DNA from: Planctomycetota bacterium
GTDB lineage: Bacteria; Planctomycetota; UBA1135; GCA-002686595
NCBI GenBank assembly: GCA_016779205.1
Contig: JADHOC010000009.1
Coordinates: forward strand, 112,315 to 176,314
Direction: 5' to 3'
Length of the DNA: 64,000 nt
Made by a program: the position numbers and the translations under genes. Numbering within the stretch: position 1 is the stretch's first letter; each line of letters starts with the position of its first letter. Of this stretch, positions 1 through 8,417 are shown one piece after another. The notes beneath the pieces are model-generated. The model had not been told where the DNA came from. It was given only the letters and a program-made list of their open reading frames with translations, and made no database searches.

Positions 1-1
1 C

Positions 2-1102
2 TCGTCCATGACCGTCACGGACGCCCGCGCCGAGCAGGTCGCCTTCACCTCCCCCTACATGTCCGGGGTGCGCGAGGTGCTCGTCTCCTACGCGGGGGCT
101 CCGGGGCCGGCGAGCTGGGCGGACCTTGCGGGGGCGCGGGTGCACGTGGCCGCGGGGACGAGCTACCTCCCGGGCCTCCAGGCGCGGAGCGCGGCCCTGG
201 TGGCCGAGGGGCTGTCGGCCATCGAGGTCGTCGAGACGGGGCGGGAGCTCGACCAGGAGGACATGCTCGAGCTGGTGCACTCCGGAGCCCTCCGGTACAC
301 GATCTGCGACGACTTCCTGGTGGAGCACTGGGCGGAGCTGCTCGATGGTCTCCGGGTGCACCGAGACCTGCACCTGGACACGGACGCTCGGATCGCCTGG
401 GCGGTGCGCCCCGACGCTCCGGAGCTGAAGGCGCTCCTCGATGCCTTCATTGCGGGTCACAGGAGGGGCACCTTGATCGGCAACGTGCTCTTCAAGCGCT
501 ACTACAAGTCCACGCGCTGGATCGCCAACCCCCTGCGACGCATGGAGACGGAGCGGCTGACCTCGATCCTGGGCCCCCTCAAGGAGCACGCCGATGCGTT
601 CGGGTTCGACTGGGAGCTCATCGCGGCCCAGGCCTACCAGGAGTCCGGCCTGGACCCGATGGCGCGGAGCCGTTCCGGGGCGCTGGGGCTGATGCAGCTC
701 CTGCCGTCCACGGGACAGGACATGGGAGCCAAGGACCTCCTGGACCCCGAGGACAACCTGCGGGCGGGGTGCCGGTACATGGCCTGGCTTCGGAGGCACC
801 ACGTGAACGATCCGGACCTGGACGAGGAGGTCCGGGTGGACTTCTGCCTCGCTGCCTACAACGCGGGGCCCTCGCGGGTCAGGAGGTGGCGCGAGGCCGC
901 CGTGGCGCGGGGGCTCGACCCCGACGTGTGGTTCGGGAGCGTCGAGCTACTGGCGCTGGAGGACGTCGGGCTCCAGCCCGTGCAGTACGTGGGCAACATC
1001 TCCAAGTACCGCACCCTTTACACCATGTTGCTTGCCGGGGAGACCCGACATGCCGAGGCGCGGGCGCACCTCGAGCGAGAGCTGGCGGCGACCGGGCGCT
1101 GA
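2..1102 (+). CDS. MltF-like membrane-bound lytic murein transglycosylase, 5' partial
   Basis: The reading frame is open from the window edge, so the N-terminus, including any signal peptide, is missing. Counting from the first ATG at position 8, residues 1 to about 155 look like the second half of a type-3 periplasmic solute-binding domain. Residues about 180-340 are a lysozyme-like SLT domain. The catalytic glutamate is E212 in the QESG motif, followed by GALGLMQ near 224 and AAYNAG near 282. Binding domain plus SLT is the MltF architecture. The family cleaves peptidoglycan glycan strands to 1,6-anhydromuramyl products in the periplasm. The gene converges on the phosphate uptake operon. The family call is firm; whether the binding domain senses a muropeptide here is unknown. 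Confidence 0.85.
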   Translation, partial: SSMTVTDARAEQVAFTSPYMSGVREVLVSYAGAPGPASWADLAGARVHVAAGTSYLPGLQARSAALVAEGLSAIEVVETGRELDQEDMLELVHSGALRYTICDDFLVEHWAELLDGLRVHRDLHLDTDARIAWAVRPDAPELKALLDAFIAGHRRGTLIGNVLFKRYYKSTRWIANPLRRMETERLTSILGPLKEHADAFGFDWELIAAQAYQESGLDPMARSRSGALGLMQLLPSTGQDMGAKDLLDPEDNLRAGCRYMAWLRRHHVNDPDLDEEVRVDFCLAAYNAGPSRVRRWREAAVARGLDPDVWFGSVELLALEDVGLQPVQYVGNISKYRTLYTMLLAGETRHAEARAHLERELAATGR

Positions 1103-1160
1103 CCGCGCGGACCAAAGCCATGCGGGGCTGGTCCGCGAGTGCGCTCCGACGAGCGCGACG

Positions 1161-1991
1161 CTACCCGAAGCGGCCCTCGATGTAGTCGGCGGTCTTCTGG
1201 TGCTTGGGCGTGACGAACATCTCGCCGGTGGCGTTGTGCTCCACGACCTCGCCCATGAGCATGAAGATGCACTCGTCGCTCGCGCGGCGGGCCTGGGCCA
1301 TGTTGTGGGTGACGATGAGGATCGAATAATCGCCACGGAGCTTCCAGATGAGCTCCTCCACGGCGCGGGTGGCCTTCGGGTCCAGGGCCGAGCAGGGCTC
1401 GTCCATCAGGAGCACGCTGGGCTTGATGGGCAGGAGCCGGGCAATGCACAGCTTCTGCTGCTCCTCTAGGGAGAGCGCCGTGGCGGAGCTCTTCAGGCGG
1501 TCCTTGACCTGGTCCCAGAGGAGCACCTCCTCGAGGGCCTGCTGGATGACCTGCTCCTCCTCTGCGCGGTCGGTCTTCCCGCCCTTGCTGAGGCGGTACG
1601 CGAAGAGGACGTTGTCGCGGATGGACAGGGGGAGCGGGTTGGGTCGCTGGAAGACCATGCCCACCGCCCGGCGCAGCGGCGTCAGCTCGACGCCCGGCGC
1701 CAGGATGTTCTGGCCCAGGAGCTCGATGTTGCCGGTGGTCCGTACGTACCCAAGCCGCTCGTTGATGCGATTGATCGAGCGCAGCAGGGTCGACTTTCCG
1801 CAGCCGGAGGGGCCGATCAGCGAGGTGACCTTGCCCTGGGTCACGTCGATCCCGACGTTGAACAGGGCCTGGAAGTCCCCGTACCAGAGGTTGAAGTCGC
1901 GGACACGGATAGCCGCGGTCGCCGGCGAGGCCGCAGCCGCTGGTGACCCGGAGGCGACCGGGGTCGGGAGAGGTTGTGTGCCTTCAGCCAA
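1161..1991 (-). CDS. pstB: Phosphate ABC transporter ATPase, subunit with degenerate signature motif (PstB1)
   Basis: This 276-residue PstB-type ATPase energises phosphate import through PstC/PstA. Walker A is at G60-T68 (GPSGCGKST), the Q-loop at Q115 (FQRPNP), Walker B at D197-E198 and the switch histidine at H229. The ABC signature is abnormal: where the family has LSGGQQQR, residues 173-180 read LSLEEQQK, so both glycines are gone. It starts with TTG at 1991 and overlaps the end of the neighbouring pstB by 8 bases, the last gene of the pst operon. The N-terminus has an Ala/Pro-rich extension of about 27 residues. Because its partner has the opposite defects, the two probably form a heterodimer; that is an inference. 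Confidence 0.93.
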   Translation of the reverse strand: MAEGTQPLPTPVASGSPAAAASPATAAIRVRDFNLWYGDFQALFNVGIDVTQGKVTSLIGPSGCGKSTLLRSINRINERLGYVRTTGNIELLGQNILAPGVELTPLRRAVGMVFQRPNPLPLSIRDNVLFAYRLSKGGKTDRAEEEQVIQQALEEVLLWDQVKDRLKSSATALSLEEQQKLCIARLLPIKPSVLLMDEPCSALDPKATRAVEELIWKLRGDYSILIVTHNMAQARRASDECIFMLMGEVVEHNATGEMFVTPKHQKTADYIEGRFG

Positions 1992-2754
1992 AACGTCCCT
2001 CGATGTAGTGGGTGGTCCGGGGGTCCTTGGTCTGCCCCTTGAACAGGGCGCGGGTGTCGCCCACCTCGACGACCTTGCCCTCGAGGAAGAACGCCGTGCG
2101 GTCCGCGAGGCGCTGGGCCTGCTGGGTGAGGTTGGTCACCAGCACAATGGTCATCTCCTGCTTGAGCTCCTTGAGGACCTCCTCGATCCGCATGGTGGTC
2201 ACGGGGTCCACTGCGATGGAGAATTCGTCGAGCAGGAGCAGCTCCGGCTCCTGCGACAGGGCGCGTGCGATGGTGAGCCGCTGCTGCTGCCCCCCGGAGA
2301 GGAGGCTGCCCAGGGAGTCCAGGCGGTCCTTCACCTCGTCCCAGAGGGCCGCCCGGGTCAGGCACCGCTCGACCACCTCGTCGAGGTCCGCCTTCCCCTT
2401 CACGCCCCGGAGCTTCGCCGCGAAGGCCACGTTCTCGTAGATCGACATGGGCAGGCCGACCGGGAGCGGGAAGACGACGCCGATGCGGCTGCGGAGGGCG
2501 TAGAGGTTTCGCCAGTCCGTCACGCTCTTCCCGTTGAACTCGATGTCGCCGCGGACCTCCATCCCCGGGGTCATCTCGTCCATGCGGTTGATGGCGCGGA
2601 TGAACGACGTCTTCCCGCTATTGGCCGGGCCGATGATCCCGAAGATCTCGTTGTCCCGGACGTCGAAGGAGGCGCCCTCGAGCGCGACCGTCGACCCGTA
2701 GCGGATGCTCAGGTCCTTGACGCTGAGCTTGATGCGGCTGGCGGTGCTCACCAC
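1984..2754 (-). CDS. pstB: Phosphate ABC transporter ATPase, subunit with degenerate Q-loop and switch histidine (PstB2)
   Basis: This is a 256-residue second PstB. Walker A (G42-T49, GPANSGKT), the signature LSGGQQQ (152-158) and Walker B (D176-E177) are intact. The Q-loop, normally VFQKPNPFP, reads VFPLPVGLP, so proline P96 replaces the glutamine. The switch histidine is replaced by N208 (VTNLTQQ for VTHNMQQ), and the D-loop is SIAVDP rather than SALDP. The start is GTG at 2754, overlapping the pstA stop by 7 bases. It ends in the same YIEGRFG as PstB1. The losses complement those in PstB1, so a heterodimer with one complete and one degenerate nucleotide site is the simplest reading. On its own it would be expected to hydrolyse ATP poorly. 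Confidence 0.92.
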   Translation of the reverse strand: MVSTASRIKLSVKDLSIRYGSTVALEGASFDVRDNEIFGIIGPANSGKTSFIRAINRMDEMTPGMEVRGDIEFNGKSVTDWRNLYALRSRIGVVFPLPVGLPMSIYENVAFAAKLRGVKGKADLDEVVERCLTRAALWDEVKDRLDSLGSLLSGGQQQRLTIARALSQEPELLLLDEFSIAVDPVTTMRIEEVLKELKQEMTIVLVTNLTQQAQRLADRTAFFLEGKVVEVGDTRALFKGQTKDPRTTHYIEGRFG

Positions 2755-3713
2755 TTCTTCTTCCCCCTCAGGTAGACCCGGAAGCCGATGGACGCGGAGT
2801 TCAGGATGAGGACCATCAGGATGAGGGACAGGGCCACGCCGTAGGGGACCTCCGGGGGGACGTCCGGGATGACCGTCGCGATCATGTAGAGGTGGAGCGA
2901 CATGGCCATGGTCTCATCCAGCACCCCCTGGGGGAGGAATGGGGTGAACAGCACGGCGCCCGTGAACATCACCGGTGCCGTCTCGCCAACGGTCCGGGAC
3001 ACCTCGAGGATGACACCCGTCAAGATGCCGCTGATCGAGTTGGGCAGGACCACCTTGCGGATCGTCTGCCAGCGCGTGGCGCCGAGGCTCCAGCAGGCCA
3101 TGCGGAACGACTGCGGCACCGCCTGCAGCGTCTCTCGCGTCGAGACGATGACCACCGGCAGCGTCATGATGGCGAGGGTCAGGCTCGCGGCCAGGATGCT
3201 CGTGCCAAAGTCGAAGAAGAGCACGAACGCTCCGAGCCCGAAGAGGGCGTGGACGATGGACGGGACCCCGGCGAGGTTGATGATCGCCAGGTTGATCAGC
3301 CGGGTCAGCGCGTTGTCCTTGGCGTACTCGCTGAGGTAGATCGCAGCGGCAACGCCGAGGGGTACCGAGGCGAGCAGCGCGACGATGACGAGCCAGAGGG
3401 TGCCGACGAGCGCTGGGAAGATCCCACCCTCCGTGAACTGGGCCCGCGGGGGCTCGGTGAAGAACTCCCACGAGAACGCCGGTGCTCCCTTGGTGATCAG
3501 CAGGCTCAGGATGGCGAGCACCGGCAAGATCAGCACGATCGACATGGCCAGGAACAGCGTGTGGAAGCCCCGCTCCGTGCGCGCGTTCCTCTGGTCGAGG
3601 CTGGTGGCGGTGAATCGAGCCGCCTCGTTGCTCGAGGCTCCGGCCGCCGCCCCTTCACCCCCTGACCGGGGCGCGGCCGCCGCGCGCCGCGGGTCTACCG
3701 TCTGGTTCTTCAT
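2748..3713 (-). CDS. pstA: Phosphate ABC transporter permease PstA
   Basis: This is a 321-residue inner-membrane permease with about six hydrophobic segments and the binding-protein-dependent transport domain. The coupling-helix EAA-type loop, which touches the ATPases, is in the stretch around SLGATRWQTIRKVVLP. The cytoplasmic N-terminus (about 45 residues) is Ala/Gly/Ser-rich and longer than in E. coli PstA. Together with PstC it forms the phosphate channel. The start at 3713 overlaps the pstC stop by 4 bases and its 3' end overlaps pstB2, so the genes are likely translationally coupled. If the two ATPases bind asymmetrically, this loop and its PstC equivalent would each face a different ATPase. 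Confidence 0.95.
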   Translation of the reverse strand: MKNQTVDPRRAAAAPRSGGEGAAAGASSNEAARFTATSLDQRNARTERGFHTLFLAMSIVLILPVLAILSLLITKGAPAFSWEFFTEPPRAQFTEGGIFPALVGTLWLVIVALLASVPLGVAAAIYLSEYAKDNALTRLINLAIINLAGVPSIVHALFGLGAFVLFFDFGTSILAASLTLAIMTLPVVIVSTRETLQAVPQSFRMACWSLGATRWQTIRKVVLPNSISGILTGVILEVSRTVGETAPVMFTGAVLFTPFLPQGVLDETMAMSLHLYMIATVIPDVPPEVPYGVALSLILMVLILNSASIGFRVYLRGKKKW

Positions 3714-4633
3714 GAGCGGTCCGACGCGCCCTTTCGGACGAGGACGTCGGCGAGGAGGTTGATCACGAAGGTCACGAGGAAGAGGAGGATCCCCAGGCTG
3801 AAGAGCGCCTTGTAATGATCGGACCCCTTGGCCGTGTCACCCAGCTCCGCCGCGATGGTCGCCGTCAGGGCGCGGGCGGAATCGAAGGGGCTGGTAGGGA
3901 TGTTGATCGAGTGCCCCGATGCCATGAGCACGGCCATGGTCTCACCGAAGCCTCGGCCGACGCCGAGAAGGATGGCGGCCACGAGACCCTTCGAGGCTGA
4001 GGGCAGCACCACCTGGCGGATCACTTGCCAGCGGGTGGCGCCCATGGCCTCGGCCGCCTCTCGGTAGGTGTCGGGGACCGCCTTGAGCGCGTCCTCGGCG
4101 ATCGTGGTCATGATGGGAGCCGCCATCAGGCCGAGGATGATCCCCGCGTTCAGGACCGTGAGGCCCACGGGCACATCGAAGACATCGATGATGAGGGGAT
4201 TCAGGATGGTGAGCCCGATGAAGCCCCAGACCACCGAGGGGATGGCGGCCAGCAGCTCCACGAGGATCTTGAGCGTCTCACGCACCTTCCCGGTGGCGAA
4301 CTCGCCGATGTAGATCGCGACGCCCAGGGAGAAGGGGACGGCGATGAGCATCGCGAGGCCGGTGACGCTGGCGGTGCCCGCGATCAACGCGAGGCCACCG
4401 AACTCGGGTTTGGGCTCCTGGGCCGGGCGCCACTCCGGCGACGTGAAGAAGAAGCCCAGGTCGAGTTTCTCGAAGATGAACGCGAGGCCCTCCTTGGCGA
4501 CGAAGACGAAGATCGCCACCACGAAGACGATGGCGGAGATGCCGCCGATGAAGATCACCGCGCGTGCGATCCGGTCCCAGATCCACGCGGCGTCGATCCT
4601 GTCGTCGAGCCTGTCGGACTGCGGTGCGCTCAC
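3710..4633 (-). CDS. pstC: Phosphate ABC transporter permease PstC
   Basis: This is a 307-residue permease with an N-terminal membrane segment near residues 25-48 and the transport domain from about residue 85. The EAA motif reads EAAEAMGATRWQVIRQVVLP, as expected for contact with the ATPase. Length and layout match the PstC family. It partners PstA in the inner membrane and takes phosphate from PstS. The 4-base overlap with the upstream phoU fusion and the 4-base overlap with pstA support one transcription unit of phoU-pstC-pstA-pstB-pstB. Confidence 0.95.
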   Translation of the reverse strand: MSAPQSDRLDDRIDAAWIWDRIARAVIFIGGISAIVFVVAIFVFVAKEGLAFIFEKLDLGFFFTSPEWRPAQEPKPEFGGLALIAGTASVTGLAMLIAVPFSLGVAIYIGEFATGKVRETLKILVELLAAIPSVVWGFIGLTILNPLIIDVFDVPVGLTVLNAGIILGLMAAPIMTTIAEDALKAVPDTYREAAEAMGATRWQVIRQVVLPSASKGLVAAILLGVGRGFGETMAVLMASGHSINIPTSPFDSARALTATIAAELGDTAKGSDHYKALFSLGILLFLVTFVINLLADVLVRKGASDRS

Positions 4634-5697
4634 TCGTCGTCCTCTCCCCGCAGGATCTCCATGAGGTCGCCCAGCTTGTGCACCAGCTGCTGGTAGACCG
4701 CCTCTGGGTTCTGCGGGTCGTCCATCGGCCAGTTGAGGACGGTCGTGTGGAAGGGGATCTTTCGAAGGTGCTTGCCGAGGCGGCCCCCGAGGTCCACCAC
4801 GATGTCGTAGTCGGCGATGTGACCCTTGACGTCGCTGAAGGACACGGGGACATCCATGCTGAGGTCCACCCCGAGGGTCTCCGCATACTTGACGAACGCC
4901 GGGTCGGGCTCGCCGATCGAGGACCAGCCCGCGTAGCGGAACTTGCCAGCCTCGGGGTACGCGCGGCGGCAGTAGTTGGCGGCCAGGAGGCTCGCCCCGT
5001 CCCCGCGGCTGTCCACGAAGAGGAAGTCGAACGTCTTCTCTTCCTTACGCTCTCCGGTGACCGCGAAGATCGTCTGCTCGCAGATGTTCTTTGCCTGGTG
5101 CAAGACGCGCTCCAGACGGTTGCAGATGGCCTCGAGGCTGAAGAGGTCCTCGATGGGGTGCCCTTGGCACTCTCCGGCGGCCACGAGGTGGGAGTACACC
5201 TGATCGAACCTGTCCCCGAGCTGTCCGACCCGGTTCTTGGTGGCCCGTGCGTCGACGACGCTGGCCTGGTCGTAGGCGGCGAGGGATTGCTGGAGGACCT
5301 CCGCGGCGTGCTCACCGAGCATCTGGATGTCCCGGGCCACCTCAGCGGGCGGCGCTTGGGAGAGGTGGAGCGACGCCCTCGCGATGGTCTCTGCGTAGTC
5401 TCCGATCCGCTCCAGCGTCTTGCTCAGCCGCATGGCAGACGAGATGAACCGCAGGTGCCCACCGGTCGGGAGGTGCTTGGCGATGAAGAGGTGGCAGCGG
5501 TGGTCCACCTCGCGGTCCAGCCGGTTGATCGGCATGTCGCCCAGCACCGTGGCGGTGGCCAGCTCGTTGTCGTGCTGCAGCGTCGAGCGCGTGGCGTTGC
5601 GCAGGGCGGTGACCACCGCGCGACCCATACGGCGGATGCGCTTGCGAACCGACTCGAGATCCCTCTCGAGACGCGCTTCGTAGAGTCCTCTTGCCAT
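4630..5697 (-). CDS. phoU: PhoU domain fused to a cysteine-less LMW phosphatase/ArsC-like domain
   Basis: This 355-residue protein has a two-repeat PhoU helical bundle (about 1-215), seen in LDREVDHRCH near 60 and ERIGDYAE at 96-103, with a weaker second-repeat motif (LERVLHQAKNICE). PhoU proteins bridge the Pst transporter and the phosphate-sensing histidine kinase. Residues about 222-355 resemble a low-molecular-weight tyrosine phosphatase or thioredoxin-type arsenate reductase: a first strand FDFLFVDSRG (223-232), a middle strand DYDIVVDLGGR and a late LNWPMDDP like the HW.FDDP of ArsC. The phosphate-loop cysteine (C-x5-R after the first strand) is absent; the loop begins V-D-S-R-G-D. The second domain is therefore probably a binding module, not an enzyme. 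It sits between pstS and pstC and overlaps pstC by 4 bases. Confidence 0.85.
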   Translation of the reverse strand: MARGLYEARLERDLESVRKRIRRMGRAVVTALRNATRSTLQHDNELATATVLGDMPINRLDREVDHRCHLFIAKHLPTGGHLRFISSAMRLSKTLERIGDYAETIARASLHLSQAPPAEVARDIQMLGEHAAEVLQQSLAAYDQASVVDARATKNRVGQLGDRFDQVYSHLVAAGECQGHPIEDLFSLEAICNRLERVLHQAKNICEQTIFAVTGERKEEKTFDFLFVDSRGDGASLLAANYCRRAYPEAGKFRYAGWSSIGEPDPAFVKYAETLGVDLSMDVPVSFSDVKGHIADYDIVVDLGGRLGKHLRKIPFHTTVLNWPMDDPQNPEAVYQQLVHKLGDLMEILRGEDDE

Positions 5698-5859
5698 GGC
5701 AAATGCCTGGCGCCCGGTGCGGTGGGGCCTGGGGTGCGGTTGGGGGGGATGGGGCGAGGAGTTCGCCTGGGGCGGCCCGGGCTCGGCCGGGCTCGTCGGA
5801 GCTCTCCTCGGTGGCGCGCCGGAGTCTACGCGCGGTCCCCCCCAAGTGGGAAGGGGGAC

Positions 5860-5918
5860 AAAAAAAGCCCGGCCCGCCTACCCGTGCGCCCATCAGGGGC
5901 CGGGTGGGCGGACCGGGC
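5860..5918 (-). terminator. Rho-independent terminator after pstS
   Basis: Just downstream of the pstS stop, read on the minus strand, a 12-base-pair stem (5907-5918 with 5867-5878, one G-U pair) is followed at once by seven T residues (5866 to 5860). This is a classical intrinsic terminator. It lies between pstS and the phoU-pst permease genes, so most transcripts should stop after the binding protein and only read-through, or a separate promoter, would supply the membrane subunits. Confidence 0.9.
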
Positions 5919-5927
5919 CGGAGGGGC

Positions 5928-6800
5928 TCAATCCATGCTGACGGGCGCGTAGCCCTTGTTCTTGATGATGGCTTGACCCGTCGAGGAGAGGATCCAGTCC
6001 ATGTACTCCTTGATGGCGCCGGCGGGCTCGCCGTTGGTGTACATCATCAGCGGTCGGGCGATGGGGTAGGTGCCGTCCACGGCGGTCTCGACCGACGGAG
6101 TCACGGCCGCGTTCCCGTTCATGGAGACCGGGACCAGCTTCACGTGCTCATTGGCGTAGGCGAGGCCGGAGTAGCCGATGGCGCCTGCGGTCTTCTCGAC
6201 CAGCTCGACGACATCCTTGGAGCCGTGAAGGTCGAGGGACCCCAGCTTGTACCTGCCCTGTTTGCCAAGCACCGTGTTGCGGAAATAGACGTAGGTGCCG
6301 GAGTTGTTCTGGCGGCTCACGCGCACGATCTCATCGTTATCGCCCATGTCGACCCCAAGTTCGCTCCACTTGGTCACCTTGCCGTTCTCGCCGTAGATGT
6401 CAGCGAGCTGCTCGATGGTGATCGACTCGATGGGGTTGTCCTTGTGCACGTAGACGGCGAGGGCGTCGAAGCCGACGATGTGCTCCACGGGCTCGATGCC
6501 CGCGGCGCGGGCGGTCTGGAACTCGCTCTCCTTCATCTTGCGGCTGGCGTTGGCGATGTCGACGGTGCCGTTGATCATCGCGTTGATGCCGGTGCCGGAG
6601 CCGCCGCCGGTGACGGTCACCACGGTGCCGCCGGCGACCTTGCTGTATTCCTCAGCCCAGGCCTGCGCGACGGTGACCAGCGTGTCGGAACCCTTGTTCT
6701 TGATCGAGGCCCGGGAGGCGCCGTCGACGGTCCCTCCGCAGGAGCCAAGGCCGAGGGTGGCGAGGGAGAGGACAGCCGTGAGGGTGATTGCGCGTTTCAT
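5928..6800 (-). CDS. pstS: Phosphate-binding lipoprotein PstS
   Basis: This 290-residue phosphate-binding protein feeds PstCA. The start chosen is ATG at 6800, because it places a signal peptide followed by a lipobox LGSC (C21) at the N-terminus; an upstream in-frame ATG at 6938 would add 46 uncharged, Pro/Ser-rich residues that look non-coding. The phosphate-contact region reads GGGSGTGINAMINGTVDIAN, typical of PstS, and SRQNNSGTYVYF further on matches the second binding loop. The predicted location is lipid-anchored in the periplasm. No Shine-Dalgarno sequence is visible. Confidence 0.95.
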   Translation of the reverse strand: MKRAITLTAVLSLATLGLGSCGGTVDGASRASIKNKGSDTLVTVAQAWAEEYSKVAGGTVVTVTGGGSGTGINAMINGTVDIANASRKMKESEFQTARAAGIEPVEHIVGFDALAVYVHKDNPIESITIEQLADIYGENGKVTKWSELGVDMGDNDEIVRVSRQNNSGTYVYFRNTVLGKQGRYKLGSLDLHGSKDVVELVEKTAGAIGYSGLAYANEHVKLVPVSMNGNAAVTPSVETAVDGTYPIARPLMMYTNGEPAGAIKEYMDWILSSTGQAIIKNKGYAPVSMD

Positions 6801-7049
6801 GTGAGTGGCTTGGTTGGGTGCCCGGAAGGGCGAGGTGCGGCGGACTTGTTGCTCCCGCCTTTGGGACGTGGCGGCCCGACTCGAGGGCGCCTGAGCGGCC
6901 CGGGGGGTCGAGTGGAGACCCTCGCGAATGAATGACATCGTTGGTTTGTGAAGATCTGATCAAGGGGGCCGGAAGAGCCCATCAACCCCCCTGCCAGTGC
7001 CCCCGTCGGGGGGGGCGAAGATGGAGGCCTGTGACAGGCCAGGTTTCGG
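6801..7049 (-). promoter_or_regulatory. pstS upstream region with one Pho-box-like half site
   Basis: This non-coding stretch separates the porin stop from the pstS start. Near 6925-6960 there is a local AT-richer patch with TGTGAAGATC at 6947-6956. The complement, GATCTTCAC, also occurs in the porin upstream region. Two GC-rich hairpins close to the porin stop (7026-7031 with 7035-7040, and 6999-7004 with 7011-7016) may end the porin transcript, but neither has a T tract. The promoter location is a guess. Confidence 0.35.
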
Positions 7050-8417
7050 TCAGAAGTCGAACCGGAGCCTCATGCCCACGACTTCGTAATCGCCTTCGCT
7101 ATAGATGGTTCCGCCCACATCCTCATCGCGCTCGGAGATGTCCCCGCGGATGTAGTTGAGCTGGACGCTGGAGTTGGCGTTCCAGTACCAGTTGAGGGCG
7201 AGGGTGACGGACTCCCCGAGGCCGCCGGCGATGTCCTTGTCGGAGAAGTCGGCGTAGGAGTAACGCAGGGCGACCTGCCAGGCACCCCAGCCGGCGCCGG
7301 GTGCGAAGTTGGACTCCGGCTTCTGGCGCGCGAGGGTGCCGGACTTACGGCTCCAGGGCATGTACTCACCGGTCAGGAAGTACGCCGCCTGGATGTAACC
7401 CCCGTGGAACCGCACGTCCTCAGCGGAATCCCGCGAGAGCCAGGTGTTCATGTACTCGGCGACGATCTGGGTGGGGCCGTCGTTCCAGACGCCCTCGAGT
7501 CCCACCAGCTGGTAGTCCTCCGCTCCGGCGATGCGACCGGTGTCCAGCCAGCGCGACTGGGAGCGGGCCTCGGGCCGGGTGCGGAAGCGCGCTTCGTTGC
7601 TGGCGCCGCCGAGGGCGGGATCACCGTCGGGGAAGGCGAGGGTGCCGCTCACCGCCCAGTGGGCGTACTTGCGACCGCCGTCCTCCCAGATCGCGGTGTT
7701 GGCGATCCGGCCGGCGATCTCCGGCTGGATCCGGTCGCCGACGTACTCGCCGTCCTTGGCCCAGTCCTTCATGTTGTAGACGCCATAGCGCCAGTTCCAG
7801 GCCTTCTCCTCGCTCAACCCGTAGGCGGCGATGCCCAGGCGACGGGCGTCCTGGTTGACCGCCTCGATGACGAAGGGGCGCTCGATGAACACGTTGAAGC
7901 GACTCGAGTTGAGGTGGTCGAGACCGTAGGGGCGCTTCTGGTTCCCGATCAGCACTCGCTGGCCTGCGGGGAGGTCCTTGAACCCGAAATAGAGGTCCTT
8001 GAAGGCGAAGGCGTTGGGGTGGCCGAATTCGAGCTCGATCTTGTAGAGCATGGATTCGTCCACGTCGCCCGACACGCCGATCCGTGCACGCCGGAACTCG
8101 ATGTTGTTCTGCGGGTCCTCGTTCGGGTCGCCGCTCTCGAAGACGTTGATGGCCGCGTCGGAGTCGGCGAAGTCCCAGAAGTCGAGGTGGATCCGCCCGA
8201 ACAGCTTCATGCTGGAGCGGCTGCTCCCAAGGGTCGGAGTGACCTCCAGCTGCTCGCTGAGGGCATCGATCTGGGCCTGAAGGTCGGCCAGGCTAGAGGC
8301 CGTGTCCCTGGGCGGTGCGGCGGCCTCGTCCGCAGCCTGGTCCTGGGCGCTTGCCCCCTCGGGAAGCAGGGCCACGGCGGCCGCGATGAACAAGAGCGGG
8401 GCGGTGCAGAGTTGCAT
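7050..8417 (-). CDS. OprO/OprP-type phosphate-selective outer-membrane porin
   Basis: The start is set at ATG 8417, giving a 455-residue protein with a signal peptide ending GASAQ near residue 25. An upstream ATG at 8642 would only add 75 residues of unlikely composition. After an acidic linker comes a short coiled-coil segment (about 40-62) of the kind that trimerises such porins, then a beta-barrel domain beginning around KLFGRIHLDFWDF. The chain ends in alternating residues and a terminal phenylalanine (RLRFDF), typical of outer-membrane barrels. The family is the phosphate-selective porins O and P. Its position directly upstream of pstS, on the same strand, supports phosphate or polyphosphate as cargo. 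It is probably regulated with pst (see the repeat at 8536-8553). Confidence 0.88.
   Translation of the reverse strand: MQLCTAPLLFIAAAVALLPEGASAQDQAADEAAAPPRDTASSLADLQAQIDALSEQLEVTPTLGSSRSSMKLFGRIHLDFWDFADSDAAINVFESGDPNEDPQNNIEFRRARIGVSGDVDESMLYKIELEFGHPNAFAFKDLYFGFKDLPAGQRVLIGNQKRPYGLDHLNSSRFNVFIERPFVIEAVNQDARRLGIAAYGLSEEKAWNWRYGVYNMKDWAKDGEYVGDRIQPEIAGRIANTAIWEDGGRKYAHWAVSGTLAFPDGDPALGGASNEARFRTRPEARSQSRWLDTGRIAGAEDYQLVGLEGVWNDGPTQIVAEYMNTWLSRDSAEDVRFHGGYIQAAYFLTGEYMPWSRKSGTLARQKPESNFAPGAGWGAWQVALRYSYADFSDKDIAGGLGESVTLALNWYWNANSSVQLNYIRGDISERDEDVGGTIYSEGDYEVVGMRLRFDF

Noticed and set aside
4563..5952. A plus-strand open frame of 462 residues across the phoU fusion
   Set aside because: Shadow of the phoU gene, whose PhoU motifs and pst context are clear.
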